64,000 nt of DNA from Magicicada septendecula (GCA_034769895.1 CM068367.1:692769462-692833461), one strand, 5' to 3'; counted from the stretch's first letter, positions 47,093 to 59,895 are shown. Numbers and translations are program-made. Notes: a model not told the origin generated them from the sequence alone.

Positions 47093-49166
47093 TGTTACAT
47101 GATATTTTGCCCATCATCTTGTTGTGTATTGCAAGAGTAAAATATATTTTACTAATCCTAGAAAAGTACCAGGAAACATGAAGTAGCTTATTTCAAGGAC
47201 TACCAATTATAGGTTTATTATTATTGACTAATATTAAATAATGTTCTAATAGTTATGTTTGAACTATTAAAGTTAGTAGTAAGGAGGACAATGTTTTATA
47301 AATACTTACTATGCTAATACTAATCCCACTATGTGTGTGAGAGTGGAAATTAATTCATAAGTTTAATAAGAGTTGTGTTATGTATATAAGGGAAGTGATT
47401 AATAATAAACAATGTTTTAATCGTTGTATTTGGAGATATTGAAGTTAGTAAGTAAGGAGGACAATGTTTTGGGGAACTACTTAACATGTTCTATTATGTT
47501 TATAAAGACTGGATTGGATCCATAAGTTTAATAAGAATTGTTATATGTTTCTTAATAGTTGTTAGTAATTAATTGTTTGAGGTTGATAAATAATATATGC
47601 TGTAATATTATTTCAACAAATGTTAATGTTAATGGAAGGGTACAAAAATTATAATAATAGAGATTTGTGAAACTAGGCATGTAGGCCTAGATAGTTAAGG
47701 AATTTGAAAAAGAATTTATATTAAAACTAGAATAATTAATGTCAGGTTGAACTATGTTATTACTGATTGTATCTAATAGTTTTAGTAAAGTGAAGGGTAC
47801 AAAAAGAACTAATTATAAATAATTTTGTACAGTATAAATAATTAAAAGTGTAAAATAGTAACTCAGGAAATATGGAATGGAAGATAATCAAAAGTGATAT
47901 CAAAACAATCAGTGTTCCATCAGAAACTCAAAGATACTAGTATATTGAAGATCAAAGATCATATAAAAAAGTTATAACAATTTTAAGAAAATTGAAAGTA
48001 AAATATTAGAAGTGTGTTTATTTTGAGACTCAGAGAGAACCGTAGTAACTGCAGATGATACAATTTAAACCAATGAAAGCTAAATTATGCCTTAGCAACT
48101 GAGATGTTATAAATTGAATGAGAAAGAGTCCATTATTAGATCTAAACGAGAAAGGTTGATATAAAATATAAGAAACTAATCTAACATATTTTGAGTGTAA
48201 TATCAGTGAAAATAATTAATGTTAATCATTATACAAGACTAAATATTTAGAAGAAAGAAGTACAACATTCTTCAAAAGAAGGAAACTAATTAACATATGA
48301 AGAAACAAAATCAACCTATCCAGGAAGGGAAGTATTTTTGTTAATAACTAAACTGAAGAAATTACCTTAATGGCCTAAGTTACACTTTTCAAAGACACTG
48401 TTTACACATTTTGATTAAAACTCTATTTGATCTTTCACTGGGAAAAGAATTAATGAACAATCTTGTTTTCAGTGTAAAAAACTATTAATGTATGGTAATA
48501 TAACCATTTAAAGTGTATTAGACATTGAAAATAGATAGATCAACATAACCCAGACACTGAACATTGTAAATTCCATAATATACTCTTGTTAAACCACTCT
48601 GTATTTTATTATAAGCCCATGTATTTTGGTACTTTTCCTAAGATATTAGTAGTTTATACCGTAGTCAAAAGGATCTAACGTAAAACCATTTTATTTGTAT
48701 TTGATTTAATAATTATTAAAATGTACACATAATGGTTTGCCTTGAGAAATAAGAGCAACTGCTGCCATTCTGAGCATATTTAAAGACCAGCCGGCCAGAT
48801 TTTGTTAACAATTATAAATGTCTCTTAAAAACCTTTAATAAGGATAATAAAGGATTTGAGTTCAATAACAACAGACAAAAGGTTTTCTTTTCTTTACTTA
48901 GTGGATAATTTTATGTACCTATATGATATTATGCACACCATATTAACTAATGCTAATGTTTTCATCAACTAGCATAGGTTGGTAACACTCCCAACAAGGA
49001 AAGTATGGCACCAGATTTGAATCTGCCTTACTGAGCATTAGTAGTCATAATATTATGTTAAATAAAAGATTAAAAAAGATAGAAATACAGAAGAAAAATA
49101 AACCCTTATGCTATATGCAATATTACTTACCAATTTACCAATAAATTTTATTTGCAACATTTGATT
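47093..49166 (+). repeat. 5' LTR, about 2.07 kb
   Basis: Starts TGTTACATG. The end is taken as the TTGCA just before the first primer-site-like AATTGGCGCTCAAC. The 3' part cannot be checked against the truncated 3' LTR, so the right limit is inferred. Confidence 0.75.
48067..48140 (+). promoter_or_regulatory. LTR promoter-like patch
   Basis: CCAATGAAAG at 48070, GTTATAAA at 48106 and TCCATTATT at 48129, in the same order as in the LTR at 42645-42730. A CCAAT box and a TATA-like box about 35 bp apart. Confidence 0.45.
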
Positions 49167-49880
49167 GCAAATTGGCGCTCAACTAACATTACCCTGACAA
49201 CACATTCATCCTTAAAATAACACACAATAACCCGTATATTATAATTTATAACATCATTTGTTAAAATTAACGGGACAAAAATATTACATGTTACAGAATT
49301 GACATCCAACAACGTGAGGCGTTACAGAAAGATAGATTCTCAATATAACATCAGCACCCACGATTTTGCTTAGCATTGCAGAGTTGTTGCCAGCAGCTTG
49401 GGGCATATAAACTTAGTGTTACAAATTGGTTAGCCAACGTGGGGCTTAAATAAACACATCAGAAATAACTGAATGTAACAAATTGAAGCCCAACTAGTGA
49501 GGCTAGAGATAGAATAACATTTGATTGCAAATTGGCGCTCAACTAACATTACCCTGACAACATATTCATCCTTAAAATAACAAACAATAACCCGTATATT
49601 ATAATTTATAACATCATTTGTTAAAATTAACGGGACAAAAATATTACATGTTACAGAATTGACGTCCAACAACGTGAGGCGTTACAGAAAGATAGATTCT
49701 CAATATAACATCAGCACCCACGATTTTGCTTAGCGTTGCAGAGTTGATGCCAGCAGCTTGGGGCATATAAACTTAGTGTTACAAATTGGTAGCCAACGTG
49801 GGGCTTAAATAAACACATCAGAAATAACTGAATGTAACAAATTGAAGCCCAACTAGTGAGGCTAGAGATAGAATAACATT
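49156..49880 (+). repeat. 360-bp tandem cassette with four PBS-like motifs
   Basis: Two full copies (49156-49515, 49516-49874) and the start of a third. Each holds primer-site-like motifs at the first-copy positions 49173 (TGGCGCTCAAC), 49300 (TGACATCCAACAACGTGAGGC), 49427 (TGGTTAGCCAACGTGGGGCT) and 49484 (TGAAGCCCAACTAGTGAGGC, shortened here). Each motif follows an LTR-end-like TTGCAAA, GTTACAGA, GTTACAAA or GTAACAAA. The first two intervals are both 127 bp. Confidence 0.85.
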
Positions 49881-49969
49881 TGATTGCAAAATGTGAGTGT
49901 ATAGCAATTTCTACTCTAGTGGCGGCTACGGTTAAACAACAAAGAAAGGAAAACAAGAAACAAACGAAA

Positions 49970-50760
49970 ATGCCAGATATCACACAAGAAGAGATACAGG
50001 AACTGATGAGGATTATGCGAGAAGCGTTTGAACAACACAGGAAAGAAATGAGTTAAATTAATCATAAAAACATAGAAGAAATAATAAGTGATCGTAAACA
50101 GATGGTAGAAGAAATAATGAATGATTGTAAACAGATGGTAGAAGGAATAATAAATAATCGTAGACTGTTAATGGAAGGATTAAACAATGACAGGAACCAG
50201 TCAAAGGAACCAGTAAATCAGAAAATAGAAGGTAGTAAGGTAATAGAAAATAAAAAAGGCAAAAGTGTATTGTTATCTGAAAAGAAACCTAACAGAAACA
50301 AAGAGAATATTAAGCACATGGAAATGACGACAAAGAAAATGAGACAAATGCATCAAAGGAAACTAATAAAAACACGGGAAGAGTGGGAGATGATGAACAA
50401 TGGACTAGTTAATTTACTTAACATCCTAAGTACGGAACACAGAAGAGTAAGTAATTTTAAAAATAACAGAAGGAGCTTAATAGAAACTTTCAAAGGGAAT
50501 CACAATATAACAGTGAGTAAAACATTAAGTAAATCCATAGTTAAGTTGAATACACCAGAAGTAAAAATGCATAATAAAATATCAGTGATAGCATTAACAA
50601 TGGATATACCATTAACATATTGTTAAATAAGCAAAATGATAAAGTGATTGATGTCGGCATAGATACTAATGAACATGTAGTATTAGAAGGATTGCTGTAC
50701 AAGGTAGCAGAGATCTATATCACAAGGATGGAAGCACACCAGAGGGATCCGAACTACCAG
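49970..50760 (+). pseudogene. gag-like gene of the 47-kb element
   Basis: ATG at 49970 (MPDITQEEIQELMRIMREAF), one in-frame TAA at 50054-50056, then open to 50626, then a frame change into DVGIDTNEHVVLEGLLYKVAEIYI up to about 50760. The N-terminus has three short repeats (RKQMVEEIMND, CKQMVEGIINN, RRLLMEGLNND). The region KTREEWEMMNNGLVNLLNIL and the part after the frame change correspond to the gag-like gene at 21220-23826. It is short and Lys/Asn-rich with no zinc knuckle; the assignment rests on position and inter-element similarity. Confidence 0.65.
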
Positions 50761-51779
50761 TGCAGATGAAATTATGGACCATGGTTAAACTAATTCCAAA
50801 CAAACTATCGAGAAAAGGGACTGATTTTTTGATTACCGACAAGGCAAACCATTTGAGAAATGAGAAGAAAAAAGAATGATAATTGAAACACAAATAAAAT
50901 AAGTAAAGAATAAATAAACAATATAGAGACTTAAGAAAAATTAATGGTAATTAAGAAAACATAAACAAATAGCCCACCAATAGAGGTTTTGGAAGAGCAT
51001 ATGATGGTTAATAATGATAATAAGGGGATAATAATGAGTAAAGAGAATAAGTACTTAAAACAAATAAATGAAGGAATGAACTTGCAGAAGAAGAATCGAG
51101 GTCTAGATATAAAGAGAATAACAAAAACCATAGTTGTAACTGATGCACTAAAAAGGGGTACTGAAAAAGGAGATGAATAACACTGTGGCAAATGAATCAA
51201 TTAACTACGAAATGAAATCAAATAGAAGAGAAGAAATATACCAAGGATTTTACCAAAACTGATAATAAATAATATAGAAAGTAAGGAGAGCTACTGGGAG
51301 GCAAAATATAGAAATGAAAAGTGTTAAGAAGGCAACAGGATTCCAAGGGTGTTTAAAGTAATGCAATAGTTACCATTTTTACAGAGTGTAGAAAGCTACG
51401 GCGCCACTCAAAAATTATTATTATGGGCAGGGGCCAACGAGCACTGTACCATGCGCGGGGTGAATGGTCGGGTGAGGAATAGGTCAGAATAGTGCCACTC
51501 ACAACCGATATGCATTCACCGTACCATTTAAGGTTAGGGAGGAATTAATAACCCCAATCAAGGAATCAACCGGAACAGGAGATAAAGCAGAGGAAGAAAG
51601 AAAAGAAACCCCAGAGGAAAGGAAAAATCAGTTGGGTAACCACCTATATAAGGAAAATGAAGAAACAATAATATATTTTTTAGATTTGCCCAGAGAAGAA
51701 AAGGAAGTTATTTTTGAATTGTTATATAATAACCCAACTCAAGAAAATTCATCACAACCCAATACCTGAAACCATGAGG
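50761..51779 (+). other. degenerate LTR element interior
   Basis: Contains open pieces such as 50989-51180 and a Glu/Lys-rich run near 51550-51760 (LDLPREEKEVIFELLYNN), and an island of more even composition at 51395-51520 that I could not identify. No reverse transcriptase or protease motif was found. Confidence 0.5.
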
Positions 51780-52015
51780 AAGAAAAGAATAAAAATAAGA
51801 TTTTAAAATACAACATGGGAGGAAAGTTACTGAAAAACAGGCATTTGCCAAGTTCTGCAGAAGGAATAGCTAAAAAGTTATTGTTGTATACAGGACCGTA
51901 TAGGATAACCAGGGATAAAGGGAATAATACCTATGAATTGACCATTCCAGAAACTAGTTAAGTAAAGGGCGTGTACAATCAAGCTGAAATTAAAAAATGT
52001 AATGAAAATTAAGAG
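51780..52015 (+). pseudogene. integrase C-terminal tail of LTR element
   Basis: Reads GGKLLKNRHLPSSAEGIAKK, LLLYTGPYRITRDKGNNTYEL and, after a stop, VKGVYNQAEIKKC. It corresponds piece by piece to the minus-strand tail at 34835-35079 (RNRELPS, LLLYTGPYVITK, NTYEIMNP, YNQESIKK). The form is the C-terminal domain of a gypsy-type integrase. Confidence 0.65.
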
Positions 52016-52078
52016 AAGCACTTGTTAGATAAATCAGATTATTTAAGTAATCAGTTTATTACTGAAATAACCCGTTTT

Positions 52079-52091
52079 CTGGGGGGGGGGG
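52079..52091 (+). promoter_or_regulatory. polypurine tract, G run
   Basis: An uninterrupted G run of about 11-12 bases lies five bases before the 3' LTR start, where plus-strand priming of an LTR element would be expected. Confidence 0.7.
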
Positions 52092-52096
52092 TATTA

Positions 52097-52975
52097 TGTT
52101 ACATGATATTTTGCCCATCATCTTGTTGTGTATTGCATGAGTAAAATATATTTTACTAATCCTAGAAAAGTACCAGGAAACATGAAGTAGCTTGTTTCAA
52201 GGACTACCAATTATAGGTTTATTATTATTGACTAATATTAAATAATGTTCTAATAGTTATGTTTGAACTATTAAAGTTAGTAAGTAAGGAGGACAATGTT
52301 TTATAAATACTTACTATGCTAATACTAATCCCACTATGTGGGTGAGAGTGGAAATTAATTCATAAGATTAATAAGAGTTGTGTTACGTTTATAAGGGAAG
52401 TGATTAATAATAAACAATGTTTTAATCATTGTATTTGGAGATATTGAAGTTAGTAAGTAAGGAGGACAATGTTTTGGGGGACTACTTAACATGTTCTATT
52501 ATGTTTATAAAGACTGGATTGGATCCATAAGTTTAATAAGAATTGTTATATGTTTCCTAATAGTTGTTAGTAATTAATTGTTTGAGGTTGATAAATAATA
52601 TATGCTGTAATATTATTTCAACAAATGTTAATGTTAATGGAAGGGTACCAAAATTACAATAATAGAGATTTGTGAAACTAGGCATGTTAGGCCTAGATAG
52701 TTAAGGAATTTGAAAAAGAATTTATATTAAAACTAGAATAGTTAATGTCAGGTTAAACTATGTTATTACTGATTGTATCTAATAGTTTTAGTAAAGCGAA
52801 GGGTACCAAAAGAACTAATTATAAATAATTTTGTACAGTACAAATAATTAAAAGTGTAAAATAGTAACTCAGGAAATATGGAATGGAAGATAATCAAAAG
52901 TGATATCAAAACAATCAGTGTTCCATCAGAAACTCAAAGATACTAGTATATTGAAGATCAAAGATCATATAAAAA
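52097..52975 (+). repeat. 3' LTR, truncated to 879 bp
   Basis: Matches 47093-47970 with a few substitutions and single-base indels, then ends abruptly after ATCATATAAAAA at the start of the satellite block. The CCAAT/TATA patch and the primer region are therefore missing from this copy. Confidence 0.88.
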
Positions 52976-53465
52976 TATCAGTATGGAGAACCATACAGGA
53001 CTTCCATGTTCTAAGATTTATATTTAAAATCATATTCGAAATGAAATATTTCCATAGAAACTACTTCTTACTACTTATTGCTTCAGCCTTAAACTACAGT
53101 ACTGTGGTCACTAATGTATACCACCTCACGTTTTCGCACTCGATTTTCACTGAGATGGAAGTCGGCACTGCCGAAAAGTCTGGTTTTGCAGAAAACATTG
53201 GACTACGGCTAAACAGCCCGGGAAGGAATTTTAACAAAGAACTACTTCTTTGTTGCCGATAACATAGTACACATACAAAATTCTCCCCTCCCCCTTCAAC
53301 TATAATTTTCATTTATAGAAAATTACCCCCACCCAGTTCACCTCACCTCTTCATTTATAGATATTTCATCTACGTTTCTACAGTGGATTATTATGAGCTT
53401 CTTATCAAGATACTTTATTTATCAAAATTAAGTACTTTACTCTTGCTAAAACATAAAACGTTGCA
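52976..53465. repeat. satellite spacer unit, first copy
   Basis: About 490 bp beginning ATATCAGTATGGAGAACCAT and ending before the first 162-bp monomer. It recurs almost unchanged at 61188-61675. Shorter versions starting with the same GTATGGAGAACCATACATGA word occur at 54576, 56228 and 63936. It contains a polypyrimidine stretch with CTCCCCTCCCCC. Short frames in it are incidental. Confidence 0.85.
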
Positions 53466-56400
53466 GGTAAACTACCCGTTTCCCTAAACCGATCTTCACC
53501 AAAATCAATAGACCTTCAGTCCTCTACAATGCAGGGATGCATGCAAAAAAATATTTGATTCTGTTTCAATTTGCGGCTGTTATCGTTCGTCATGAAAACA
53601 TTTCTCTTGTTACAACATAACATGTTTCAGGTAAACTACCCCTTTCCCTTTACCAATCTTCACCAAAATCAACAGGCCTTGAGCTCTCTACAATTTAGGA
53701 AGGTGTGCAAAAAAATATTTGATTTTCTGTGAATTTACGGCAGTTATCGTCCGTCATAGAAAAAATTACCCTTGTTAAAACATAAAACGTTGCAGGTAAA
53801 CTACCCCTTTCTCTAAACCGATCTTCACCAAAATCAATAGACCTTCAGTACTCAACAATTCACGGCTGTATGCAAAATATTATTTGATTATGTTTGAATT
53901 TGCGGTTGTTATCGTTTGCCATAGAAAAAATATTACACTTGCAAAAAAACATTGCTGGTAAACTACCCCTTTCCCTTAACCGATCTTCACCAAAACCAAC
54001 AGGTCTTGAGTACTCTAGAATTCAGGCCTGTATGCAAAAAATTATTTGATTCTGTTTGAATTTGCGGCTCTTATCGTTTGCCATACTAAATACCCTTGAT
54101 TAAAAAAAAACCGTTGCTGGTAAACTACCCATTTCCCTTAACCGATCTTCACCAAAATCAATAGTTCTTGAGTACTCTACAAATCAGAGCTGTATGCAAA
54201 AAATTATTTGATTTTGTTCGAATTTGCGACTCTTATCGTTTGCCATAAAAAATACCCTTTTAAAACATAAAACATTGCTGGTAAACTACTCCTTTCCCTT
54301 AACCGATCTTCACCAAAACCAACAGGTCTTGAGTACTCTACAATTCAGGCCTGTATGCAAAAAATTATTTGATTCTGTTTGAATTTGCGGCTCTTATCGT
54401 TTCCCATAATAAATACCCTTGTTAAAATATATAACATTGCAGGTAAACTACCCCTTTCCCTTAACCGATCTTCAACAAAATCAACACACCCTGAGTTCGG
54501 TATAATTAAAAAAGGTATGAAAAAGACTAGTTGATACTGTTTGAATTTGCGGCTGTTATCGTTTGCTATAGAAAAATATCGGTATGGAGAACCATACATG
54601 ACTTCCATATTCTAAGATTTATATTTAAAATCATTTTCAGCCAAACAGCCAGGGAAGGAATTTTAACAAAAAAATACTTCTTTGTTGCCAATAACGTAGT
54701 ACACATATAAAAAAAAATTATCCCCTCCCCCTTCAACTATAATTTTGATTTATAGAAAATTACCCCCAGCCCGTTCAACTAGCTTCTTCATTTATAGATA
54801 TTTCATCTACGTTTCTACAGTGGATTATTAAGATCTTATCAGGATACTTTATCAAAATTAAGTACTTATGTTACAACAAAAAATGTTTCAGGTAAACTGC
54901 CCTTTTCCCGTAACCGATCTTCACCAAAATCAACAGACATTGAGTTCTCTATAGCTCAGGCACATATGTAAAAAATTATTTGATTCTGTTTGAATTTACG
55001 GCAGTTATGGTTCGTCATATAAAAAATTACCCATGTTAAAACATAAAACATGAGATTTATAAAACATATCTAAGATTTATATTTAAAATCATTTTTGAAA
55101 TAAAATATTTTCATAGAACCTACTAACGCTGGGGAAATCTGAGGAGCCAATCAGAGTTGGGCCTACCTGTCACTCTGCTGAATTTGGTGGAAAGCCCTGT
55201 CACTGTCGTCAAGTCCCCACCTCAATGAAGAACCCATTGTTTTATAAAAATATATTTAAATTTTGAAAACTGAAAATTCTTTTCTTGTAAATATTTATAT
55301 TTTATAATCAAAATGACTTTATTTTTGTTACCTGGCAACAAAATTATTTTATTTTCAACAATTACCATTGTTTCAAAAAGTTTAAATAAATTTTCAAGTA
55401 CTTTACGCTTGTTAAAACGTAAAAGGTTGCAGGTAAACTACCCCTTCCCCTTAACCGATCGTCACCAAAATCGAAAGTCCTTGAGACCTCTACAATTCAG
55501 GGATGTATGCAAAAAATTATTTGATTCTGTTTGAATTTGCGGCAGTTATCGTTTGCCATAGAAAATACCCTTGTTAAAAAAACGTTGCAGGTAAACTACA
55601 CCTTTCCCTTAACCGATCTTCACCAAAAACAATAGGTCTTGAGAACTCTACAATTTAGGGCTGTATGCAAATAATCTTTTGATTCTGTTTGAATTTGCGG
55701 CTGTTATCGTTTGCCATAGGAAATACCCTTGTTAAAACATAAAACGTTACAGGTAAACTACCCCTTTCCCTTAACCGATCTTCACCAAAAACAACAGGTC
55801 TTGAGAACTCTACAATTTAGGGCTGTATGCGAAAAATTATTTGATTCTGTTTGAATTTGCGGCTGTTATCGTTTGCCAAAAAAAAAAAAATTTCCCTTGA
55901 TAAAAAAAAACCGTTGCAGGTAAACTACCCCTTTCCCTCAACCGATCTTCACCAAAAACAATAGGTCGCGAGTACTCTACAAATCAGGGCTGTATGCAAA
56001 AAATTATTTGATTCTGTTTGAATTTGCGGCAGTTATCGTTTGCCATAGAAAAAAATCTACAGACAGACACATAGACAGACAGACACACAGACACACACAC
56101 AGACACTTTTCGGAAAACGACTTTTTTTCATGTTTTGAGTGTAGTAGAATCAGAATCTGCAATAATCTCGAACACGATTTTTTTTGCCATCGCCATACTT
56201 CCATTCCTTAAGGAATATGGAAGTAAATATCGGTATGGAGAACCATACATGACTTCCATATTCTAAGATTTATATTTAAAATCATTTTCAGCCAAACAGC
56301 CAGGCTGTGTCTTACCTGCCATTTTATTGCTGTATTAAATGAAAAATATTATATTACATTAAAATGAAAAAATTATAATTTTATTGCCTGGCAACAAAAT

Positions 56401-57290
56401 TATTTTATTTTTAACAATTACCATTGTTTCAAAAAGTTTAAATAAATTTTCAAGTACTTTACTCTTGGTAAAACGTAAAAGGTTGCAGGTAAACTACCCC
56501 TTCCCCTTAACCGATCTTCACCAAAATAGAAAGTCATTGAGACCTCTACAATTCAGGGAAGTATGCAAAAAATTATTTGATTCTGTTTGAATTTGCGGCT
56601 GTTATCGTTTGCCATAGAAAATACGCTTGATAAAAAAACGTTGCAGGTAAACTACCCCTTCCCCTTAACCGATCTTCACCAAAAACAATAGCTCTTGAGT
56701 ACTCTACAAATCAGGGCTGTATGCAAAACATTATTTGATTCTGTTTGAATTTGCGGCTGTTATCGTTTGCCATAGAAAATACCCTTGTTAAAAAAACGTA
56801 GCAGGTAAACTACCCCTTTCCCTCAACCGATCTTCACCAAAAACAAAAGGTCTTGAGAACTCTACAATTTAGGGCTGTATGCAAATAATCTTTTGATTCT
56901 GTTTGAATTTGCGGCTGTTATCGTTTGCCATAGGAAATACCCTTGTTAAAACATAAAACGTTACAGGTAAACTACCCCTTTCCCTTAACCGATCTTCACC
57001 AAAAACAATAGGTCTTGAGTACTCTACAAATCAGGGCTGTATGCAAAACATTATTTGATTCTGTTTGAATTTGCGGCAGTTATCGTTTGCCATAGAAAAA
57101 AAACTACAGACAGACACACAGACAGACACACAGACAGACAGACAGACAGACAGACACACACACAGACACTTTTCGGAAAACGACTTTTTTTTCATGTTTT
57201 GAGTGTAGTAGAATCAGAATCTGCAATAATCTCGAACACGATTTTTTTTGCCATCACCATACTTCCATTCCTTAAGGAATATGGAAGTAA
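53466..57290 (+). repeat. 162-bp satellite array, direct block 1
   Basis: Monomers of about 161-165 bp are marked by GGTAAACTACCCC, AACCGATCTTCACC, GGGCTGTATGC, TTTGATTCTGTTTGAATTTG and CGGCTGTTATCGTTTGCCAT. The starts at 53466, 53630, 53795, 53957, 54119 and 54280 give the period. The array is broken by spacer sequences at 54576-54885, 55040-55430 and 56230-56480. Two higher-order units end in a CAGA microsatellite module (about 56057-56225 and 57103-57290) with GGAAAACGAC, TGAGTGTAGTAGAATCAG and a TTCCTTAAGGAA palindrome. Confidence 0.9.
55110..55310. other. unassigned GC-richer segment in array
   Basis: A stretch with CTGAGGAGCCAATCAGAG and TGTCACTCTGCTGAATTTGG between satellite blocks. 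It is unlike the monomers and occurs once in the window. Not recognised. Confidence 0.4.
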
Positions 57291-57547
57291 TATGGAAGTA
57301 AAAATTGTGTTCGAGATTATTGCAGATTCTGATTGTACTACACTCAAAACATGAAAAAAAGTCATTTTTTGAAAAGTGTCTGTATGTGTGTCTGTCTGTC
57401 TGTGTGTCTGTAGATTTTTTACTTCCATATTCCTTAAGGAATGGAAGTATGGTGATGGCAAAAAAAATCGTGTTCGAGATTATTGCAGATTCTGATTCTA
57501 CTACACTCAAAACATGAAAAAAAGTCGTTTTCCGAAAAGTGTCTGTG

Positions 57548-57594
<47 letters not shown>

Positions 57595-58709
57595 GTGTCT
57601 GTCTGTAGATTTTTTTTCTATGGCAAACGATAACTGCCGCAAATTCAAACAGAATCAAATAATCTTTTGCATGCAGCCCTGATTTGCAAAGTACTCGCGA
57701 CCTATTGTTTTTGGTGAAGATCGGTTGAGGGAGAGGGGTAGTTTACCTGCAACGGTTTTTTTTTAGCAAGGGTAATTTTGTATGTTTGGCAAACGATAAC
57801 AGCCGCAAATTCAAACAGAATCAAATAATGTTTCGCATACAGCCCTGAATTGTAGAGTTCTCAAGATCTTCTGATTTTGGTGAAGATCGGTTAAGGGAAA
57901 GGGGTAGTTTACCTGTAACGTTTTAAGTTTTAACAAGGGTATTTCCTATGGCAAACGATAACAGCCGCAAATTCAAACAGAATCAAAAGTTTATTTGCAT
58001 ACAGCCCTAAATTGTAGAGTTCTCAAGACCTATTGGTTTTGGTGAAGATCGGTTAAGGGAAAGGGGTAGTTTACCTGTAACGTTTTATGTTTTAACAAGG
58101 GTATTTCCTATGGCAAACGATAACAGCCGCAAATTCAAACAGAATCAAAAGATTATTTGCATACAGCCCTAAATTGTAGAGGCCTCAAGACCTGTTGTTT
58201 TTGGTGAAGTTCGGTTGAGGGAAAGGGGTAGTTTACCTGCAACGTTTTTTTAACAAGGGTATTTTCTATGGCAAACGATAACAGCCGCAAATTCAAACAG
58301 AATCAAATAATGTTTTGCATACAGCCCTGATTTGTAGAGTACTCAAGACCTATTGTTTTTGGTGAAGATCGGTTGAGGGAAAGGGGTAGTTTACCTGCTA
58401 CGTTTTTTTAACAAGGGTATTTTCTATGGCAAACGATAACAGCCGCAAATTCAAACAGAATCAAATAATGTTTTGCATACAGCCCTGATTTGTAGAGTAC
58501 TCAAGAGCTATTGTTTTTGGTGAAGATCGGTTAAGGGGAAGGGGTAGTTTACCTGCAACGTTTTTTTATCAAGCGTATTTTCTATGGCAAACGATAACAG
58601 CCGCAAATTCAAACAGAATCAAATAATGTTTTGCATACAGCCCTGATTTGTAGAGTACTCAAGAGCTATTGTTTTTGGTGAAGATCGGTTAAGGGGAAGG
58701 GGTAGTTTA
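57291..58709 (-). repeat. 162-bp satellite array, inverted block
   Basis: The same monomers and CAGA module as in the neighbouring blocks, but on the minus strand: AAACGATAACAGCCGCAAAT and GAAAGGGGTAGTTTACC words in order. The left border is at a duplicated TTCCTTAAGGAA palindrome (57265-57440) and the right border is a sharp palindrome at 58710. The order of monomer variants mirrors that of the direct blocks. Confidence 0.92.
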
Positions 58710-58748
58710 GGTAAACTACCCCTTCCCCTTAACCGATCTTCACCAAAA
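58673..58748. repeat. perfect palindrome at inversion joint
   Basis: Arms of 37 bp (58673-58709 and 58712-58748) are exact reverse complements around a central GG. It joins two monomers head to head within GGTAAACTACCCC. Confidence 0.95.
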
Positions 58749-59848
58749 TCGAAAGTAATTGAGACCTCTACAATTCAGGGACGTATGCAACAAATTATTT
58801 GATTCTGTTTGAATTTGCGGCTGTTATTGTTTGCCATAAAAAATACGCTTGATAAAAAAACGTTGCAGGTAAACTACCCCTTCCCCTTAACTGATCTTCA
58901 CCAAAAACAATAGGTCTTGAGTACTCTACAAATCAGGGCTGTATGCAAAACATTATTTGATTCTGTTTGAATTTGCGGCTGTTATCGTTTGCCATGCCAT
59001 AGAAAATACCCTTGTTAAAAAAACGTTGCAGGTAAACTACCCCTTTCCCTCAACCGATCTTCACCAAAAACAATAGGTCTTGAGAACTCTACAATTTAGG
59101 GCTGTATGCAAATAATCTTTTGATTCTGTTTGAATTTGCGGCTGTTATCGTTTGCCATAAGAAATACCCTTGTTAAAACATAAAACGTTACAGGTAAACT
59201 ACCCCTTTCCCTTAACCGATCTTCACCAAAAACAATAGGTCTTGAGTACTCTACAAATCAGGGCTGTATGCAAAACATTATTTGATTCTGTTTGAATTTG
59301 CGGCTGTTATCGTTTGCCATAGAAAATACCCTTGTTGAAAAAATGTTGCAGGTAAACTACCCCTTTCCCTCAACCGAACTTCACCAAAAACAATAGGTCT
59401 TGAGAACTCTACAATTTAGGGCTGTATGCAAATAATCTTTTGATTCTGTTTGAATTTGCGGCTGTTATCGTTTGCCATAGGAAATACCCTTGTTAAAACA
59501 TAAAACGTTACAGGTAAACTACCCCTTTCCCTTAACCGATTTCACCAAAATCAACAGATCTTGAGAACTCTACAATTCAGGGCTGTATGCGAAACATTAT
59601 TTGATTCTGTTTGAATTTGCGGCTGTTATCGTTTGCCAAACAAACAAAATTACCCTTGCTAAAAAAAAATCGTTGCTGGTAAACTACCCCTTTCCCTCAA
59701 CCGATCTTCACCAAAAACAATAGGTCGCGAGTACTCTGCAAATCAGGGCTGCATGCAAAAAATTATTTGATTCTGTTTGAATTTGCGGCAGTTATCGTTT
59801 GCCATAGAAAAAAAATCTACAGACAGACAGACAGACAGACACACAGGC

Positions 59849-59895
<47 letters not shown>

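Larger units (their letters stand above)
47093..52975 (+). mobile_element. LTR retrotransposon with truncated 3' LTR
   Basis: The 5' LTR begins TGTTACATGATATTTTGCCC at 47093; the 3' LTR begins with the same sequence at 52097. The two copies match over 879 bp with few differences. The 3' LTR is then cut off at about 52975, where the satellite begins. The interior has a tandem primer-site block, a gag-like gene, an integrase C-terminal relic and a G-rich polypurine tract. Reverse transcriptase was not recognised. Gag and integrase tail resemble those of the 17-kb and 35-kb elements, so all three belong to related families. Confidence 0.88.
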
